A stretch of DNA of 36,934 bases from a virus, in the IMG/VR virus record IMGVR_UViG_3300005618_000037, positions 1 to 36,934 of that record; one strand, 5' to 3'. Positions 28,455 through 36,315 of this stretch are shown one piece after another. The first letter of the stretch is position 1; every line of letters begins with the position of its first letter. The position numbers and the translations under genes are program-made. Below the pieces are notes generated by a model, which saw only the letters and a program-made list of their open reading frames with translations, was not told where the DNA came from and searched no databases.

Positions 28455-28846
28455 GTGCCACCTTCCGCCGAGATCGGCCAATACGGATACGGGGTGGGCT
28501 TGGACCGGCCATCCCAGGCGACCGCCCATCCCTCAGCGATGAGCATCTGACTGAGGTCCCGGCCGTCCGGCAAGGTGCAGGCCAGCACGTACCGCTCGAA
28601 CGAGGTCGCGGTGGCCGGGTCGTGGCCGGTCTTGACGGACTGGACGACCAATTCCGTGCCGGCCGGCAGCACCCCGGCGAGATGCGCGGCGGCTTCCTCG
28701 CCGCCGGGCTGGGACAGCTCTCGGGCGGAGATGCCCGCGAGTCGGATGTGGGTGGTGCGTCGCCAGATGTCCCAACCGAGGTCGACGTCAGCGGTGATGG
28801 TGTCCCCGTCATGGACGCCCGCCACGACTGCCCGATAGACGTACAC
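28451..28846 (-). CDS. Staphylococcal-nuclease-like (SNase) protein
   Basis: 131 residues from the GTG at 28846. VVAGVHDGDTITADVDLGWD, then HIRLAGISARELSQPGGEEA and SFERYVLACTLPDGRDLSQM, with LIAEGWAV, follow the SNase/TNase barrel. DGDT gives the Ca-binding Asp, IRLAGISARE carries Arg and Glu of the active site, and SFERYVL has the second Arg. There is no signal peptide. In a late operon it might degrade host or competing DNA at lysis or protect against uptake. The longer frame to 29314 is a shadow. Confidence 0.8.
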   Translation of the reverse strand: MYVYRAVVAGVHDGDTITADVDLGWDIWRRTTHIRLAGISARELSQPGGEEAAAHLAGVLPAGTELVVQSVKTGHDPATATSFERYVLACTLPDGRDLSQMLIAEGWAVAWDGRSKPTPYPYWPISAEGGT

Positions 28847-28848
28847 CG

Positions 28849-29064
28849 TCAGCCGAGCGCGGCCCGCACGAAGCAGTCCTTGGCTTCGAGCAGCTTCCGC
28901 AGCCCGACGGTCAGTTCCGGGCCGTCGCCGAGCTGGTCTGCCATCTCGTTGGCCAACTCCCCGCACGGCCGCGAGATCGCCTGCAGGTGCTCGGGGAGGT
29001 GGGCGTACTCGAAGAACTTCAGCAGTCCCGTTGTGGCCGGGTGGCGGCCGGTCGTTGTGCTCAT
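28849..29064 (-). CDS. Small helical hairpin protein, Acb2/Tad1-hairpin-like
   Basis: 71 residues from the ATG at 29064 (MSTTTGRHPATTGLLKFFEY). It has the two-helix plan of small phage proteins with HLPEHLQAISRPCGELANEM followed by GPELTVGLRKLLEAKDCFVRAA. The KLLEAKD.xVRA ending is like that of phage proteins now grouped with the Acb2/Tad1 hairpin class, some members of which bind cyclic nucleotide signals and block CBASS or Thoeris defence. The resemblance is by eye and the function is not shown. It lies in the lysis region, where actinophages often carry such genes. Confidence 0.6.
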   Translation of the reverse strand: MSTTTGRHPATTGLLKFFEYAHLPEHLQAISRPCGELANEMADQLGDGPELTVGLRKLLEAKDCFVRAALG

Positions 29065-29104
29065 TACTCGGTGCGCTCCTTCGAACGGTTGTACGATCCC
29101 CGTG

Positions 29105-29341
29105 ATGGCGGACAAGGTCTATCCCCTGGTCAAGCGGTGGAACCCGCAGGGTTGGTACGAGTGGGTGGAGACCGAACCGGAGTCCTGCTCGAACGGTCAC
29201 CTGTGGGGAAAGCCGTTCACGATGCTGCGCGGGCACATAGCGTGCCGGGAGCACGGCGGGCACCGGACGTGGACGTGTCGGACCTGCGGGGAGCTGATCC
29301 TGGACCCGGTGCACGAGGGCGAGCTACCGCGTCACGTCTAG
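29105..29341 (+). CDS. Lone plus-strand zinc-finger gene in the late operon
   Basis: 78 residues. CSNGHLWGKPFTMLRGHIAC and CREHGGHRTWTCRTCGELIL form a Cys4/His zinc finger. Third positions are strongly GC-rich, so the gene is real. It is the only plus-strand gene in the nine-kb late block. TACGAT at 29091-29096 is a possible -10 box seven to eight bases before the ATG, which would make the message leaderless. Its stop overlaps the convergent neighbour's stop. It has the profile of a moron, expressed on its own in lysogens. Confidence 0.7.
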   Translation: MADKVYPLVKRWNPQGWYEWVETEPESCSNGHLWGKPFTMLRGHIACREHGGHRTWTCRTCGELILDPVHEGELPRHV

Positions 29342-29709
29342 GTCATCCCGTTGCCGGGGTAGTCGGGGCCGACCATGGCCCGCAGCCGTTCCAGGGTGGC
29401 GTTCGGGTCGAGGATCGCCCGGCGTAGCTGCTGAAGCTGGGCGGCGAGCCATTCGGCCTCGGCGCGGATGGCGCGCATCTGGGCATGCGCCTCGGTCGCT
29501 TCCGCCCGAGCCGCGAGCGACTCGGTGCGGGCCTCTTTCGCGTTGTCCTGGAACTCGTTGACCCACTTCAACGTTTCGTCGGACAGCCGGGCCGCAGCGT
29601 CGACCTTGACCGTGCGGCGTTTCGCGAACGCGTTGACGATGGCGACCAGGCCGCCGCCGGCCATGAACGAGCCGAGGATCGTCGCGGCGATGGTGGACGG
29701 GTCAGCCAT
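29338..29709 (-). CDS. Membrane-anchored coiled-coil protein
   Basis: 123 residues from the ATG at 29709. A weak membrane helix at the N terminus (IAATILGSFMAGGGLVAIVN) is followed by a long charged helix (about 30-110; AARAEATEAHAQMRAIRAEA) and a short end. This resembles lysis-region proteins of actinophages that sit by the holin. No named family is recognised. Confidence 0.6.
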   Translation of the reverse strand: MADPSTIAATILGSFMAGGGLVAIVNAFAKRRTVKVDAAARLSDETLKWVNEFQDNAKEARTESLAARAEATEAHAQMRAIRAEAEWLAAQLQQLRRAILDPNATLERLRAMVGPDYPGNGMT

Positions 29710-30193
29710 GGATGTTCCGCAGGTCGCGGTGGATCTGGACGGCCCGGACCAGGTTCGCGGCCAGCCACGCCGCGCAGAAGCCGCCGCCGAACAGGCCCCG
29801 CAGCCCGGCGTAGTTGAACACCGCGACGGTGACGACGAGGAGGGCGCCGGCGCCGATGAGCATCGCCCCGGCCTCCAGTTGCAGGGACAGGCGCACGTCC
29901 AGCGGTGGTAGTACCGCGGCCAGGCCGACAACGCCGGAAACGAGCAGGCCGATCGCCCAGACCCGGACCGTCACCTCGGGCATCGTCGCGGCCACCGACT
30001 GAGGTGGTGCGGTGCCGAGGGTGAAGGCGACCCCGACCATCAGGGAGAAGAGGAGGAACGCGATCTCGTGCGGTCGGTGGCGGCCGGCCACGACCAGCAC
30101 CGGGCGGGAACCTGTCACCAGGTGAACCCACTTCCTGTCCGGTGTGCCCACGGCGGGGTCCGGGCCGCAGGGTGGTGCTAATTGCCCTTCCAT
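29702..30193 (-). CDS. Four-pass membrane protein (holin candidate)
   Basis: About 163 residues (the start is uncertain; ATG 30193 overlaps the upstream gene by 16 bp). Four hydrophobic segments: IAFLLFSLMVGVAFTLG, VRVWAIGLLVSGVVGLAAVL, AGAMLIGAGALLVVTVAVFN and GGGFCAAWLAANLVRAV. The position two genes after the endolysin suits a holin or a phage membrane-exclusion protein. Confidence 0.65.
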   Translation of the reverse strand: MEGQLAPPCGPDPAVGTPDRKWVHLVTGSRPVLVVAGRHRPHEIAFLLFSLMVGVAFTLGTAPPQSVAATMPEVTVRVWAIGLLVSGVVGLAAVLPPLDVRLSLQLEAGAMLIGAGALLVVTVAVFNYAGLRGLFGGGFCAAWLAANLVRAVQIHRDLRNIHG

Positions 30194-30513
30194 GCCACAT
30201 ACAGACTGACGACCGCGACCAGGGCCAGGATGACGGCGATCAGCTTCGCCCACGGCGACCAGGACTGATCCGTCTTGGCCCGCCGGGCTTCCTCCGCGTC
30301 CTTCAACGCGGCCGCGGTGGAGATCCGGGTGGTGGCGTCGGATGCCGCCTGGTCACCGAGTCGCTGGACGGCGAGCTTCAGACCGTGCATCTCGTTGGCG
30401 ATGTCCGCGAGGGACCCGTTGATCGATGCGAAGTGTTGGTCGTGGCCGGCGAGCCGGGCGTTGATCTCGCCGGCCAGATGGCCCCGGTCGTAGGCGTCAT
30501 CCTGCTCTGCCAT
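30178..30513 (-). CDS. Coiled-coil protein with C-terminal membrane anchor
   Basis: 111 residues. A long charged helix (about 10-80) ends in one membrane helix (LIAVILALVAVVSLYVAW) and KGN. The layout, a soluble coiled coil with a tail anchor, is that of some phage holin-accessory and XhlA-type hemolysin proteins. No direct family match by eye. Confidence 0.65.
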   Translation of the reverse strand: MAEQDDAYDRGHLAGEINARLAGHDQHFASINGSLADIANEMHGLKLAVQRLGDQAASDATTRISTAAALKDAEEARRAKTDQSWSPWAKLIAVILALVAVVSLYVAWKGN

Positions 30514-30518
30514 CGGGG

Positions 30519-30674
30519 TCAGGCCAGGTGCAGCGCCGGGATCAGGAGCGCCACCGCGACAGCGATGATCGCCCAGCGGACGAGGCTCCTGCCCCGGGCG
30601 ATGGCCTGCTCGACGCCGGCCAGGGTCAGGGCGACGATGACGAGCGCGAGGATGAGCGCGGAGGTCACGGGCAT
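30519..30674 (-). CDS. 51-aa two-helix membrane protein (small holin candidate)
   Basis: The ATG at 30674 abuts the stop of the endolysin gene directly. MPVTSALILALVIVALTLAG and WAIIAVAVALLIPALHLA are two membrane helices joined by a short basic loop (QAIARGRSLVR). This is the pattern of class II holins, encoded immediately after an endolysin. Confidence 0.65.
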   Translation of the reverse strand: MPVTSALILALVIVALTLAGVEQAIARGRSLVRWAIIAVAVALLIPALHLA

Positions 30675-31640
30675 CTACTTCGCGGCGGCGAGGCAGTAGC
30701 CGATCGAGACGGCTGACCGGTCGTCGGTGGCCGAGGTCTTGACCCGGGCGATGGAGATCTTCGCCGTGTTGGGCGGCAGCACCAGGTACGGCCGGGGGCT
30801 CGCGGCGCTGATCGTGACGACCTCGATGCCGTAGCTGGCTCCGCCGTCACCGATCGCGACGCGCAGCTTCAGCGGCACGGTGCCGGTGAAGTCCGCGGTG
30901 AACGACAGCACCGCATTGCGGGTCCAGCCGGTGTAGGCGCCGGCGTTCGTTGGCGGGGTCGGCTCGGATGAGATCTGGGTCGTGACGGCCTTCGGGTCCG
31001 GGTCGGCCGGGTCGATGACGTTCCCGTCCTCGTCGAGCAGGTGGGCCATCGTCTCGTCGAACCCGAACCCCGGATTGACCTGTCCGGCCTGAATCGCAAC
31101 CATGTCGTCGTCCTCCTGGGATGTCGCCGGGGCCGGGTTCGCGGCCGCCTGCACGTAGCTGATGAACGTCGACCACGGGAAGTTGGCGCCCGGGTCGGTG
31201 TGGGTGCCGCGGTCGGACGGGAACGCGTTGGTGATGTCCAGGTGCCCGCAGATGCCCTTCGCCCCCGCCGAGACCTGCGAGGCGTTGCGTTTCACCATCG
31301 GCAGGCCGTAGCGGGTACAGAGTTCGGCGACGATCGGGGCGGCCTGACGCATCGTCGCGTCGCTGATCCGGTTCGACAGCCCGGTCAGTTCGAGCTGGAC
31401 CGAGATCTGGTTGCCGTGGAACAGGCAGCCGTAGGCGATGTTGTCCAGCGGCAACGCCCGGATCGCCGAGTCGTCGTCGACGTAGAAATGCGCCGAGGTG
31501 TGGTCCGGTCGGCGGGTCGCGTATGCGGCTTCCGCCGAGTCCGACGCGGTGTTGTCGGTGGCGTGGATGACCACGACCTGGGTACGCGGCCGGGGGCCGC
31601 CGTCGCCGAGGGCGTGCAGGTAGGGAAGGTCGCTGATCAT
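30675..31640 (-). CDS. Endolysin: N-acetylmuramoyl-L-alanine amidase (type 2)
   Basis: 321 residues from the ATG at 31640 with GGAGG upstream. The Amidase_2/PGRP domain occupies 1-165: VVVIHATDN with zinc ligand H26, then SAHFYVDDDSAI, GICGHLDIT with H133 and THTDPGANFPW with D149. It cuts the bond between MurNAc and the peptide stem. A 160-residue C-terminal part (FTGTVPLKLRVAIGDGG, PRPYLVLPPNTAKI) is a beta-rich domain probably for wall binding. No signal peptide is seen, so it needs a holin. The small membrane genes directly downstream are candidates. Confidence 0.9.
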   Translation of the reverse strand: MISDLPYLHALGDGGPRPRTQVVVIHATDNTASDSAEAAYATRRPDHTSAHFYVDDDSAIRALPLDNIAYGCLFHGNQISVQLELTGLSNRISDATMRQAAPIVAELCTRYGLPMVKRNASQVSAGAKGICGHLDITNAFPSDRGTHTDPGANFPWSTFISYVQAAANPAPATSQEDDDMVAIQAGQVNPGFGFDETMAHLLDEDGNVIDPADPDPKAVTTQISSEPTPPTNAGAYTGWTRNAVLSFTADFTGTVPLKLRVAIGDGGASYGIEVVTISAASPRPYLVLPPNTAKISIARVKTSATDDRSAVSIGYCLAAAK

Positions 31641-31692
31641 CCGTCCTCCGGGGTGAGATCGAGTTCCCCGCTGCGGACCTGCCGGCCGCCGG

Positions 31693-32109
31693 TCACGGCA
31701 GGGCCATGAGTGTTGCTCGCCGGTACGTTGCCGTGAGCGTGGCGAGATCAACTTCGGGAACGGTGGCCGCCGCCGCGTTCGCCGCGGCCGTCCCGGCAGT
31801 CTGAGCCCGGTTCCAGCGCGTGGCCCGGCTGTCGTAAACGTTCTGCATCGCCGCGTACAGCTGTTGGTCGGTTCGAGCCCCGGCCCACCACTGGGCGAGC
31901 TTGTCCCGGGCACTGATTTCCTCGCGCAGCACGCATGTGGACAGGTCTGTCAGAGGGGGCGGGCTGGTGGGGACGTCCCAGATCCGCAGCCGACCCTTAA
32001 CGGCATCCGGGGTGACCGCGATCTCCAGCTCCACGACGGGCCCGTCGTCGGTGCGCAGGCGCAGTATCCGCGGATACTGCCCGGCGCCGGTATCGAACTG
32101 CTCGCTCAC
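31693..32109 (-). CDS. Tail-region protein, unknown function
   Basis: 138 residues. YPRILRLRTDDGPVVELEIA and the start of a beta domain come first, then a helical part (LREEISARDKLAQWWAGART) and an Ala-rich end. It is encoded between the fibre-like protein and the endolysin. A structural role is inferred from position. It ends about 50 bp before the endolysin start. Confidence 0.65.
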   Translation of the reverse strand: MSEQFDTGAGQYPRILRLRTDDGPVVELEIAVTPDAVKGRLRIWDVPTSPPPLTDLSTCVLREEISARDKLAQWWAGARTDQQLYAAMQNVYDSRATRWNRAQTAGTAAANAAAATVPEVDLATLTATYRRATLMALP

Positions 32110-32123
32110 CGGTCAGCCCTCTC

Positions 32124-32729
32124 TCAGTTCTGCGGGTACACGAGGATGGCCTGGTCATCGAACGTGCCGGTGCCGCCGTCGACGCGGAAGTTGCAGGTGT
32201 AGGTGTAGCTGGTGCCGGGAGTGAGCCCGGAGACACGTTTGCGAGTACCGAACCTGCCGCCGTTGGTGCCGGCGATCCAGGTCGACCAGGTGTCATCGGC
32301 AGCGGTGATGGCGCCCCCGGACTGAGCCCAGGACAGGTACGTCTTCTGCGCACTGGAGCTGTTGAAGATCACGCCGCTGATGCAGACGATCACGATGCCC
32401 GACGGCGGGGCGGTGATCGTGGCCGACGCGGCGGACGACCCGGACAGGGTGCTGGTGTAGGAGGTGGAGGTGGTTGTGCCAACGGTGTTCTGCGTGCCCT
32501 CGGCGGACACCGAGGCGCCATAGCGCCACACGGGTTTCCAGCTACTGCCGTCATAGGTGTACATGTGATCGTCGTCGGCCAGGTAGCTGACCATGCCCTC
32601 GACCGGTGATGTGATCGCCGAGGTGCGGGCCGCCGCCGTGGCGAACGGGGTGACGACCTGGTCGCGGACGCTTGCGTTTGCCCAGCTCGCGGTGATCGTC
32701 GTGCCCGCAACGAGGGTGGTATAGGGCAC
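32124..32729 (-). CDS. Tail tip or fibre-like protein
   Basis: 201 residues from the GTG at 32729. The N terminus VPYTTLVAGTTITASWANAS and VRDQVVTPF is the pattern that opens many tail fibre and tip proteins of actinophages. The remainder is Ser/Thr-rich beta structure (TTTSTSYTSTLSGSSAASAT; CNFRVDGGTGTFDDQAILVY at the end). It probably contacts the host surface. The larger frame to 33134 is a shadow of the next gene. Confidence 0.7.
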   Translation of the reverse strand: MPYTTLVAGTTITASWANASVRDQVVTPFATAAARTSAITSPVEGMVSYLADDDHMYTYDGSSWKPVWRYGASVSAEGTQNTVGTTTSTSYTSTLSGSSAASATITAPPSGIVIVCISGVIFNSSSAQKTYLSWAQSGGAITAADDTWSTWIAGTNGGRFGTRKRVSGLTPGTSYTYTCNFRVDGGTGTFDDQAILVYPQN

Positions 32730-32731
32730 CG

Positions 32732-33019
32732 TCAACCTCCGATCGAGATGTGGTCGCCACCGGCGGGGATCGGGTCGTGGTCGAGGTGCTCGGTCCGGCA
32801 GCCGGCGGGCAGGCCGGCTATGCGCAGCGCCTTCACGACGGCGACCGCGACCATCTCGCCTTCGAGGTCGGCCTCGGCCTCGGTCGGGTTGTAGCGGGCC
32901 TCGGCGCAGCGGTTCATGTCGTCGTACGGGCCGTCGCCGACCATGACCGCCCACCGCCAGCCGGGCGGAACCGTTGGATGCTTCTCGGTGTCGATCGGAT
33001 GGATGACCAGCGTGATCAA
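32732..33019 (-). CDS. Small tail-region protein, unknown function
   Basis: 95 residues. MITLVIHPIDTEKHPTVPPG, then WRWAVMVGDGPYDDMNRCAE, and a C-terminal GGDHISIGG. A compact alpha/beta fold; no named family. It lies between two tail proteins and shares the operon. Confidence 0.65.
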   Translation of the reverse strand: MITLVIHPIDTEKHPTVPPGWRWAVMVGDGPYDDMNRCAEARYNPTEAEADLEGEMVAVAVVKALRIAGLPAGCRTEHLDHDPIPAGGDHISIGG

Positions 33020-33031
33020 CGGCGTCTCCGG

Positions 33032-34306
33032 CTAGTAGAAGAACAGGGACGTGTCCCACACCGCGGTGTCCCACAGCGAGCCGGAGAACAGGGTGTACGG
33101 GGTCGCGGACGAAAGCGTGAACACCGTTTCCCACGTGTCCGGGGTGATGGTGTGGGCGATGCCGGCGATGAAGCAGTCCTGGGTGATCGTGTGGCCGCCG
33201 GGCGGGCGGCGTTTGACCCGCACGAGGTCGCGGACCTTCAACCCGAGCACGATCGGGAACAGCAGCACTGGGTTACGCCGCGGCTTGATTGTCAGCGACT
33301 TGATCCGGCGTTCCGGCGCTTTGAACCGGGCCACCTTCCACGAGGCCAGCGACATGGTCTGCGCGTCGGACTCGCAGATCAGATCGGTGCGGGTGTCCCG
33401 CTTGTCGCCGTATAGCGCCCTGCTCGTCGCGTCCGCCACGGTCTGCGTTGTCGACCCAACCCGGGCGTAGGAGGCGATGTTGATGATCTGGTCACCGGCC
33501 GACGACAGTTGTGGATCCGTGTACGGGATTTCCGTCCCGCCGCCGTCGCCGAAGGTTGCCTGGACGTTGATGGAGCGGCTGTTCTGGACCAGCGCGTACT
33601 GCTGCTCGCCGACCACAGTGCCGGCGGCGTCGATGTAGACGGCGCCGCCCTCCGAGTCTGCGGTCAGCTTCAACTCGGTGCTGGTGTCCGCGGCGAGGGT
33701 GGTGGCCTGCATCGTGATCGTGCCGGCCTCGATCGCCCGTTCCCCCACGTGGCCGGCGTTGTTGAGCAGCCGGTGGATCCGGGTGCCGAACAGTTCCCCC
33801 GCACCGACCGCGGGCTGCTCCAGGCCGTCGAAGCCGGCGAGCTTGCCCAACTCGTCGGTGCACGGCACGGTGACGATCGCGTCGCCGGCGTTCGTCCGGT
33901 TCGGGCCGCCCGGCCAGGACTCCAGCCAGTCCAGCGCGTACCCGCGGTACACCGGGTAGGTGACGCCGGCGAAGGTGGCGTTCACCCGGATCGCCCGCCA
34001 CGGCCGGATCTCGGTCACACCGGCGGTGACGAACGGCCCCGACAGGTTGTCGGGCGACAGGTCACCGGAGCGGTTGTCGAGGACCAGCGTGGCGGCGCCG
34101 GCCTCCCACGCCTGGACCTCGCGGCCGAAGTGCCGGTCGGTGCTCAGGCGACGCAGCGGATACGCGGACAGGTCCACGAACAACTCGTCGGGACCCCACG
34201 TGTCGGTGTCCCAGACCGCCGAGTCCCACGCCCCGTAGTCCCCCGTTGCCGCCGACAGGGCACCTTCGATGGTGAGGGTCAGCCCGTCGCGCCAGGCGAC
34301 CGACAT
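33032..34306 (-). CDS. Minor tail protein
   Basis: 424 residues. Directly after the tape measure gene, where siphophages encode distal tail and hub proteins. Aromatic repeats occur at both ends (AWDSAVWDTDTWG and LWDTAVWDTSLFFY). VYRGYALDWLESWPG, then TVPCTDELGKLAGFDGLEQP are features of actinophage minor tail proteins. The start shares one base with the tape measure stop. A baseplate or hub role is inferred. Confidence 0.75.
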   Translation of the reverse strand: MSVAWRDGLTLTIEGALSAATGDYGAWDSAVWDTDTWGPDELFVDLSAYPLRRLSTDRHFGREVQAWEAGAATLVLDNRSGDLSPDNLSGPFVTAGVTEIRPWRAIRVNATFAGVTYPVYRGYALDWLESWPGGPNRTNAGDAIVTVPCTDELGKLAGFDGLEQPAVGAGELFGTRIHRLLNNAGHVGERAIEAGTITMQATTLAADTSTELKLTADSEGGAVYIDAAGTVVGEQQYALVQNSRSINVQATFGDGGGTEIPYTDPQLSSAGDQIINIASYARVGSTTQTVADATSRALYGDKRDTRTDLICESDAQTMSLASWKVARFKAPERRIKSLTIKPRRNPVLLFPIVLGLKVRDLVRVKRRPPGGHTITQDCFIAGIAHTITPDTWETVFTLSSATPYTLFSGSLWDTAVWDTSLFFY

Positions 34307-36315
34307 CAGGTGTCCCGCCAGCCGGTGCCGTTGTACGTCTCGTACTGCTTGAGTGCGGCGACAGTCGCCGCGCCGACCGCGGCGAGGTCTGCGTTCGGTG
34401 GAACATTGACGGTGGTGTTGTAGACGGCGGTTCGGTTCGACGTGGTCCCCGCGCCAGCACCACCCCAGCCGGCCCGGTCGGCCACGACATGCCCGCCATG
34501 CCAGGACGCCGCGGTGTTGGCGTAGGCGAGGCCCTGGGCGTCGGGGATTCCTAGCTTCGGGATGAACGCCTCGACACCGGTCTGGCGCTCGCCGAACAGC
34601 ACCGTCGGCGAGTTGGCGATCATCGCGCCGGTGGCGGCGGCGAAGATGCCGCCCTTCGCGTGGGTCGCTGCGTTCTCCAGGACCCGGTCCGGGCTCGTCG
34701 ATAGGGTGCCGACGCTGGAGAAGTGCGTCGTTACGTAGATGTCCCGGCGTGTCGGTAGGCCGTTGAGCCGCCGGAGGGTGTCGTCGAGGCCCTGGATCGC
34801 GGCCTGGAGGCCGTGCATGGCGATGTCGGTGTCGACGTTGGCGGGCACCGACCGGTATTTGCCGATCAGACCGTCGATCGCGCCCTGCGTGAAGCCGGCC
34901 TTGTGGAGCTGCTTGTCCAGCGCCGCGGTGTTCTGGTCATAGGCCGCGGCGGCCTCGTCGGCGCCAGCACCAGACCGGATCATCGCGTCGTACTGGGCGA
35001 TGTTGGCCTGCACGGAACCGAGGATTGCTTCGCGGTTGGCCTGACCTTTTGCCGTGTTTATGTCCAGCTCGTGGCCGTTATCCTTCACTGCGGCGGTGAT
35101 CCGCGACAGCGACTCGGCGGTGCCGAGGTTGGCCCGGTCCAGACCGAGGGTCGCGCCGAGAACCCTGTCGATCGCGGCGACCTGCTGTCCGAACTGCTCG
35201 GTAGTAAGGGCTACCTCCCCGGCCATGCCGGCGAGCGCCTGGTGGGCCCTGTTGCCCTCGGCGTTGTAATCGGCGAGGCTCTTCTGCGCCCTGCCGGTCG
35301 ATTCGCTGGCGTGATCCATGAGTATGACCAGCGGACCGAGGAGCTGCAGCTTGTCCAGCCAGTCGAACGCCTTGCCGCCGATCTCGATCATCTTGCCGGT
35401 CCAGGTGATCGTCGCCTCGATGACGAAGATCAGATCCTGGAGGGCCTTCTTGCCGCCCTCACCACCCGCGGCGATCGACTGGAAGAACGAGCTGAGCGCG
35501 TCACCGATGTGCGGCAACTCGTCGCCGATCATGTTGATGATCGGCACGGATGCCTGAATCGCGGCGTTGAAGCCGGGCATCGTGTGGGTAGCGAGCCCGG
35601 CAACGCCCTCACCGAAACGTTCCACCGACGGGGCAAGCGCGTCCCAGTCCGACTTCAGCCCTGGCAGCACCGACTGCCAGTCGGCACGGAAGTCCTGCGC
35701 CAGGCGGAGCAGCGGCATCTTGAAGTCGCTGGTGGCCACGGTCAGGTCGGCCATGATGTCGTGGCCGAGCGCCTTGTACGCGGCCTGGATCTGCGGGTCG
35801 CGGGCCTGCGCGGCTATCCCGGCGCCGATGCCGATGGAGCCGACGCCCGCGAGGAGCGCGCCGTTGATCGCGGCCAGCAAGGCTGGCGCGGCCACCACGC
35901 CAGCGGCCGCCACCCATTGGATCAGCCCGGTCGGTGCTGTCCCGGACAGCGAGTCGAATCCGCCGGAGACCTGCTCCCCGAAGCGGGCGAAGAAGCCTTT
36001 CCCGCCCTGATCACCCGCGTTGGTCAGGTCTTTCGCGATCGCGTCGGCGCCACGACTGATCGCCTTCTGCACGCTGACAAGCTGCCGCTCGTCCTTGATC
36101 AGCGACTTGAGCGGTGAAATGTCGCCGGTTTCAGCGAACGTCCGGCCGGCGGCCACCATTGCCGCGCGGGTCTCCAACAGTTTGCGGTCAAGTTGGGCTA
36201 GTTCGTCTCCGGCGTTGTCGGCGGCCTTCGCCACCAACTCCAGGCCGGCCGCGGCCTCCTTGTCGCCCGACCCCTTCTTGGAGATGTCGATGTTCAGATT
36301 GACGTCGGCGGGCAT
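34306..36315 (-). CDS. Tail tape measure protein
   Basis: 669 residues. An N-terminal helical region (about 20-110), a hydrophobic stretch near 135-165 (GVVAAPALLAAINGALLAGV), long helical segments and a C-terminal GGIFAAATGAMIANSPTVLF followed by GERQTGVEAFIPK. That last motif is a hallmark of tape measure proteins. The start codon overlaps the stop of the frameshifted chaperone. The length sets the tail: at 1.5 angstrom per residue about 100 nm, a rough expectation for a short siphophage tail. Confidence 0.9.
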   Translation of the reverse strand: MPADVNLNIDISKKGSGDKEAAAGLELVAKAADNAGDELAQLDRKLLETRAAMVAAGRTFAETGDISPLKSLIKDERQLVSVQKAISRGADAIAKDLTNAGDQGGKGFFARFGEQVSGGFDSLSGTAPTGLIQWVAAAGVVAAPALLAAINGALLAGVGSIGIGAGIAAQARDPQIQAAYKALGHDIMADLTVATSDFKMPLLRLAQDFRADWQSVLPGLKSDWDALAPSVERFGEGVAGLATHTMPGFNAAIQASVPIINMIGDELPHIGDALSSFFQSIAAGGEGGKKALQDLIFVIEATITWTGKMIEIGGKAFDWLDKLQLLGPLVILMDHASESTGRAQKSLADYNAEGNRAHQALAGMAGEVALTTEQFGQQVAAIDRVLGATLGLDRANLGTAESLSRITAAVKDNGHELDINTAKGQANREAILGSVQANIAQYDAMIRSGAGADEAAAAYDQNTAALDKQLHKAGFTQGAIDGLIGKYRSVPANVDTDIAMHGLQAAIQGLDDTLRRLNGLPTRRDIYVTTHFSSVGTLSTSPDRVLENAATHAKGGIFAAATGAMIANSPTVLFGERQTGVEAFIPKLGIPDAQGLAYANTAASWHGGHVVADRAGWGGAGAGTTSNRTAVYNTTVNVPPNADLAAVGAATVAALKQYETYNGTGWRDT

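Noticed and set aside
34813-36117. 434-codon plus frame opposite the tape measure gene
   Set aside because: A shadow of the tape measure protein, with no motifs and no ribosome binding site.
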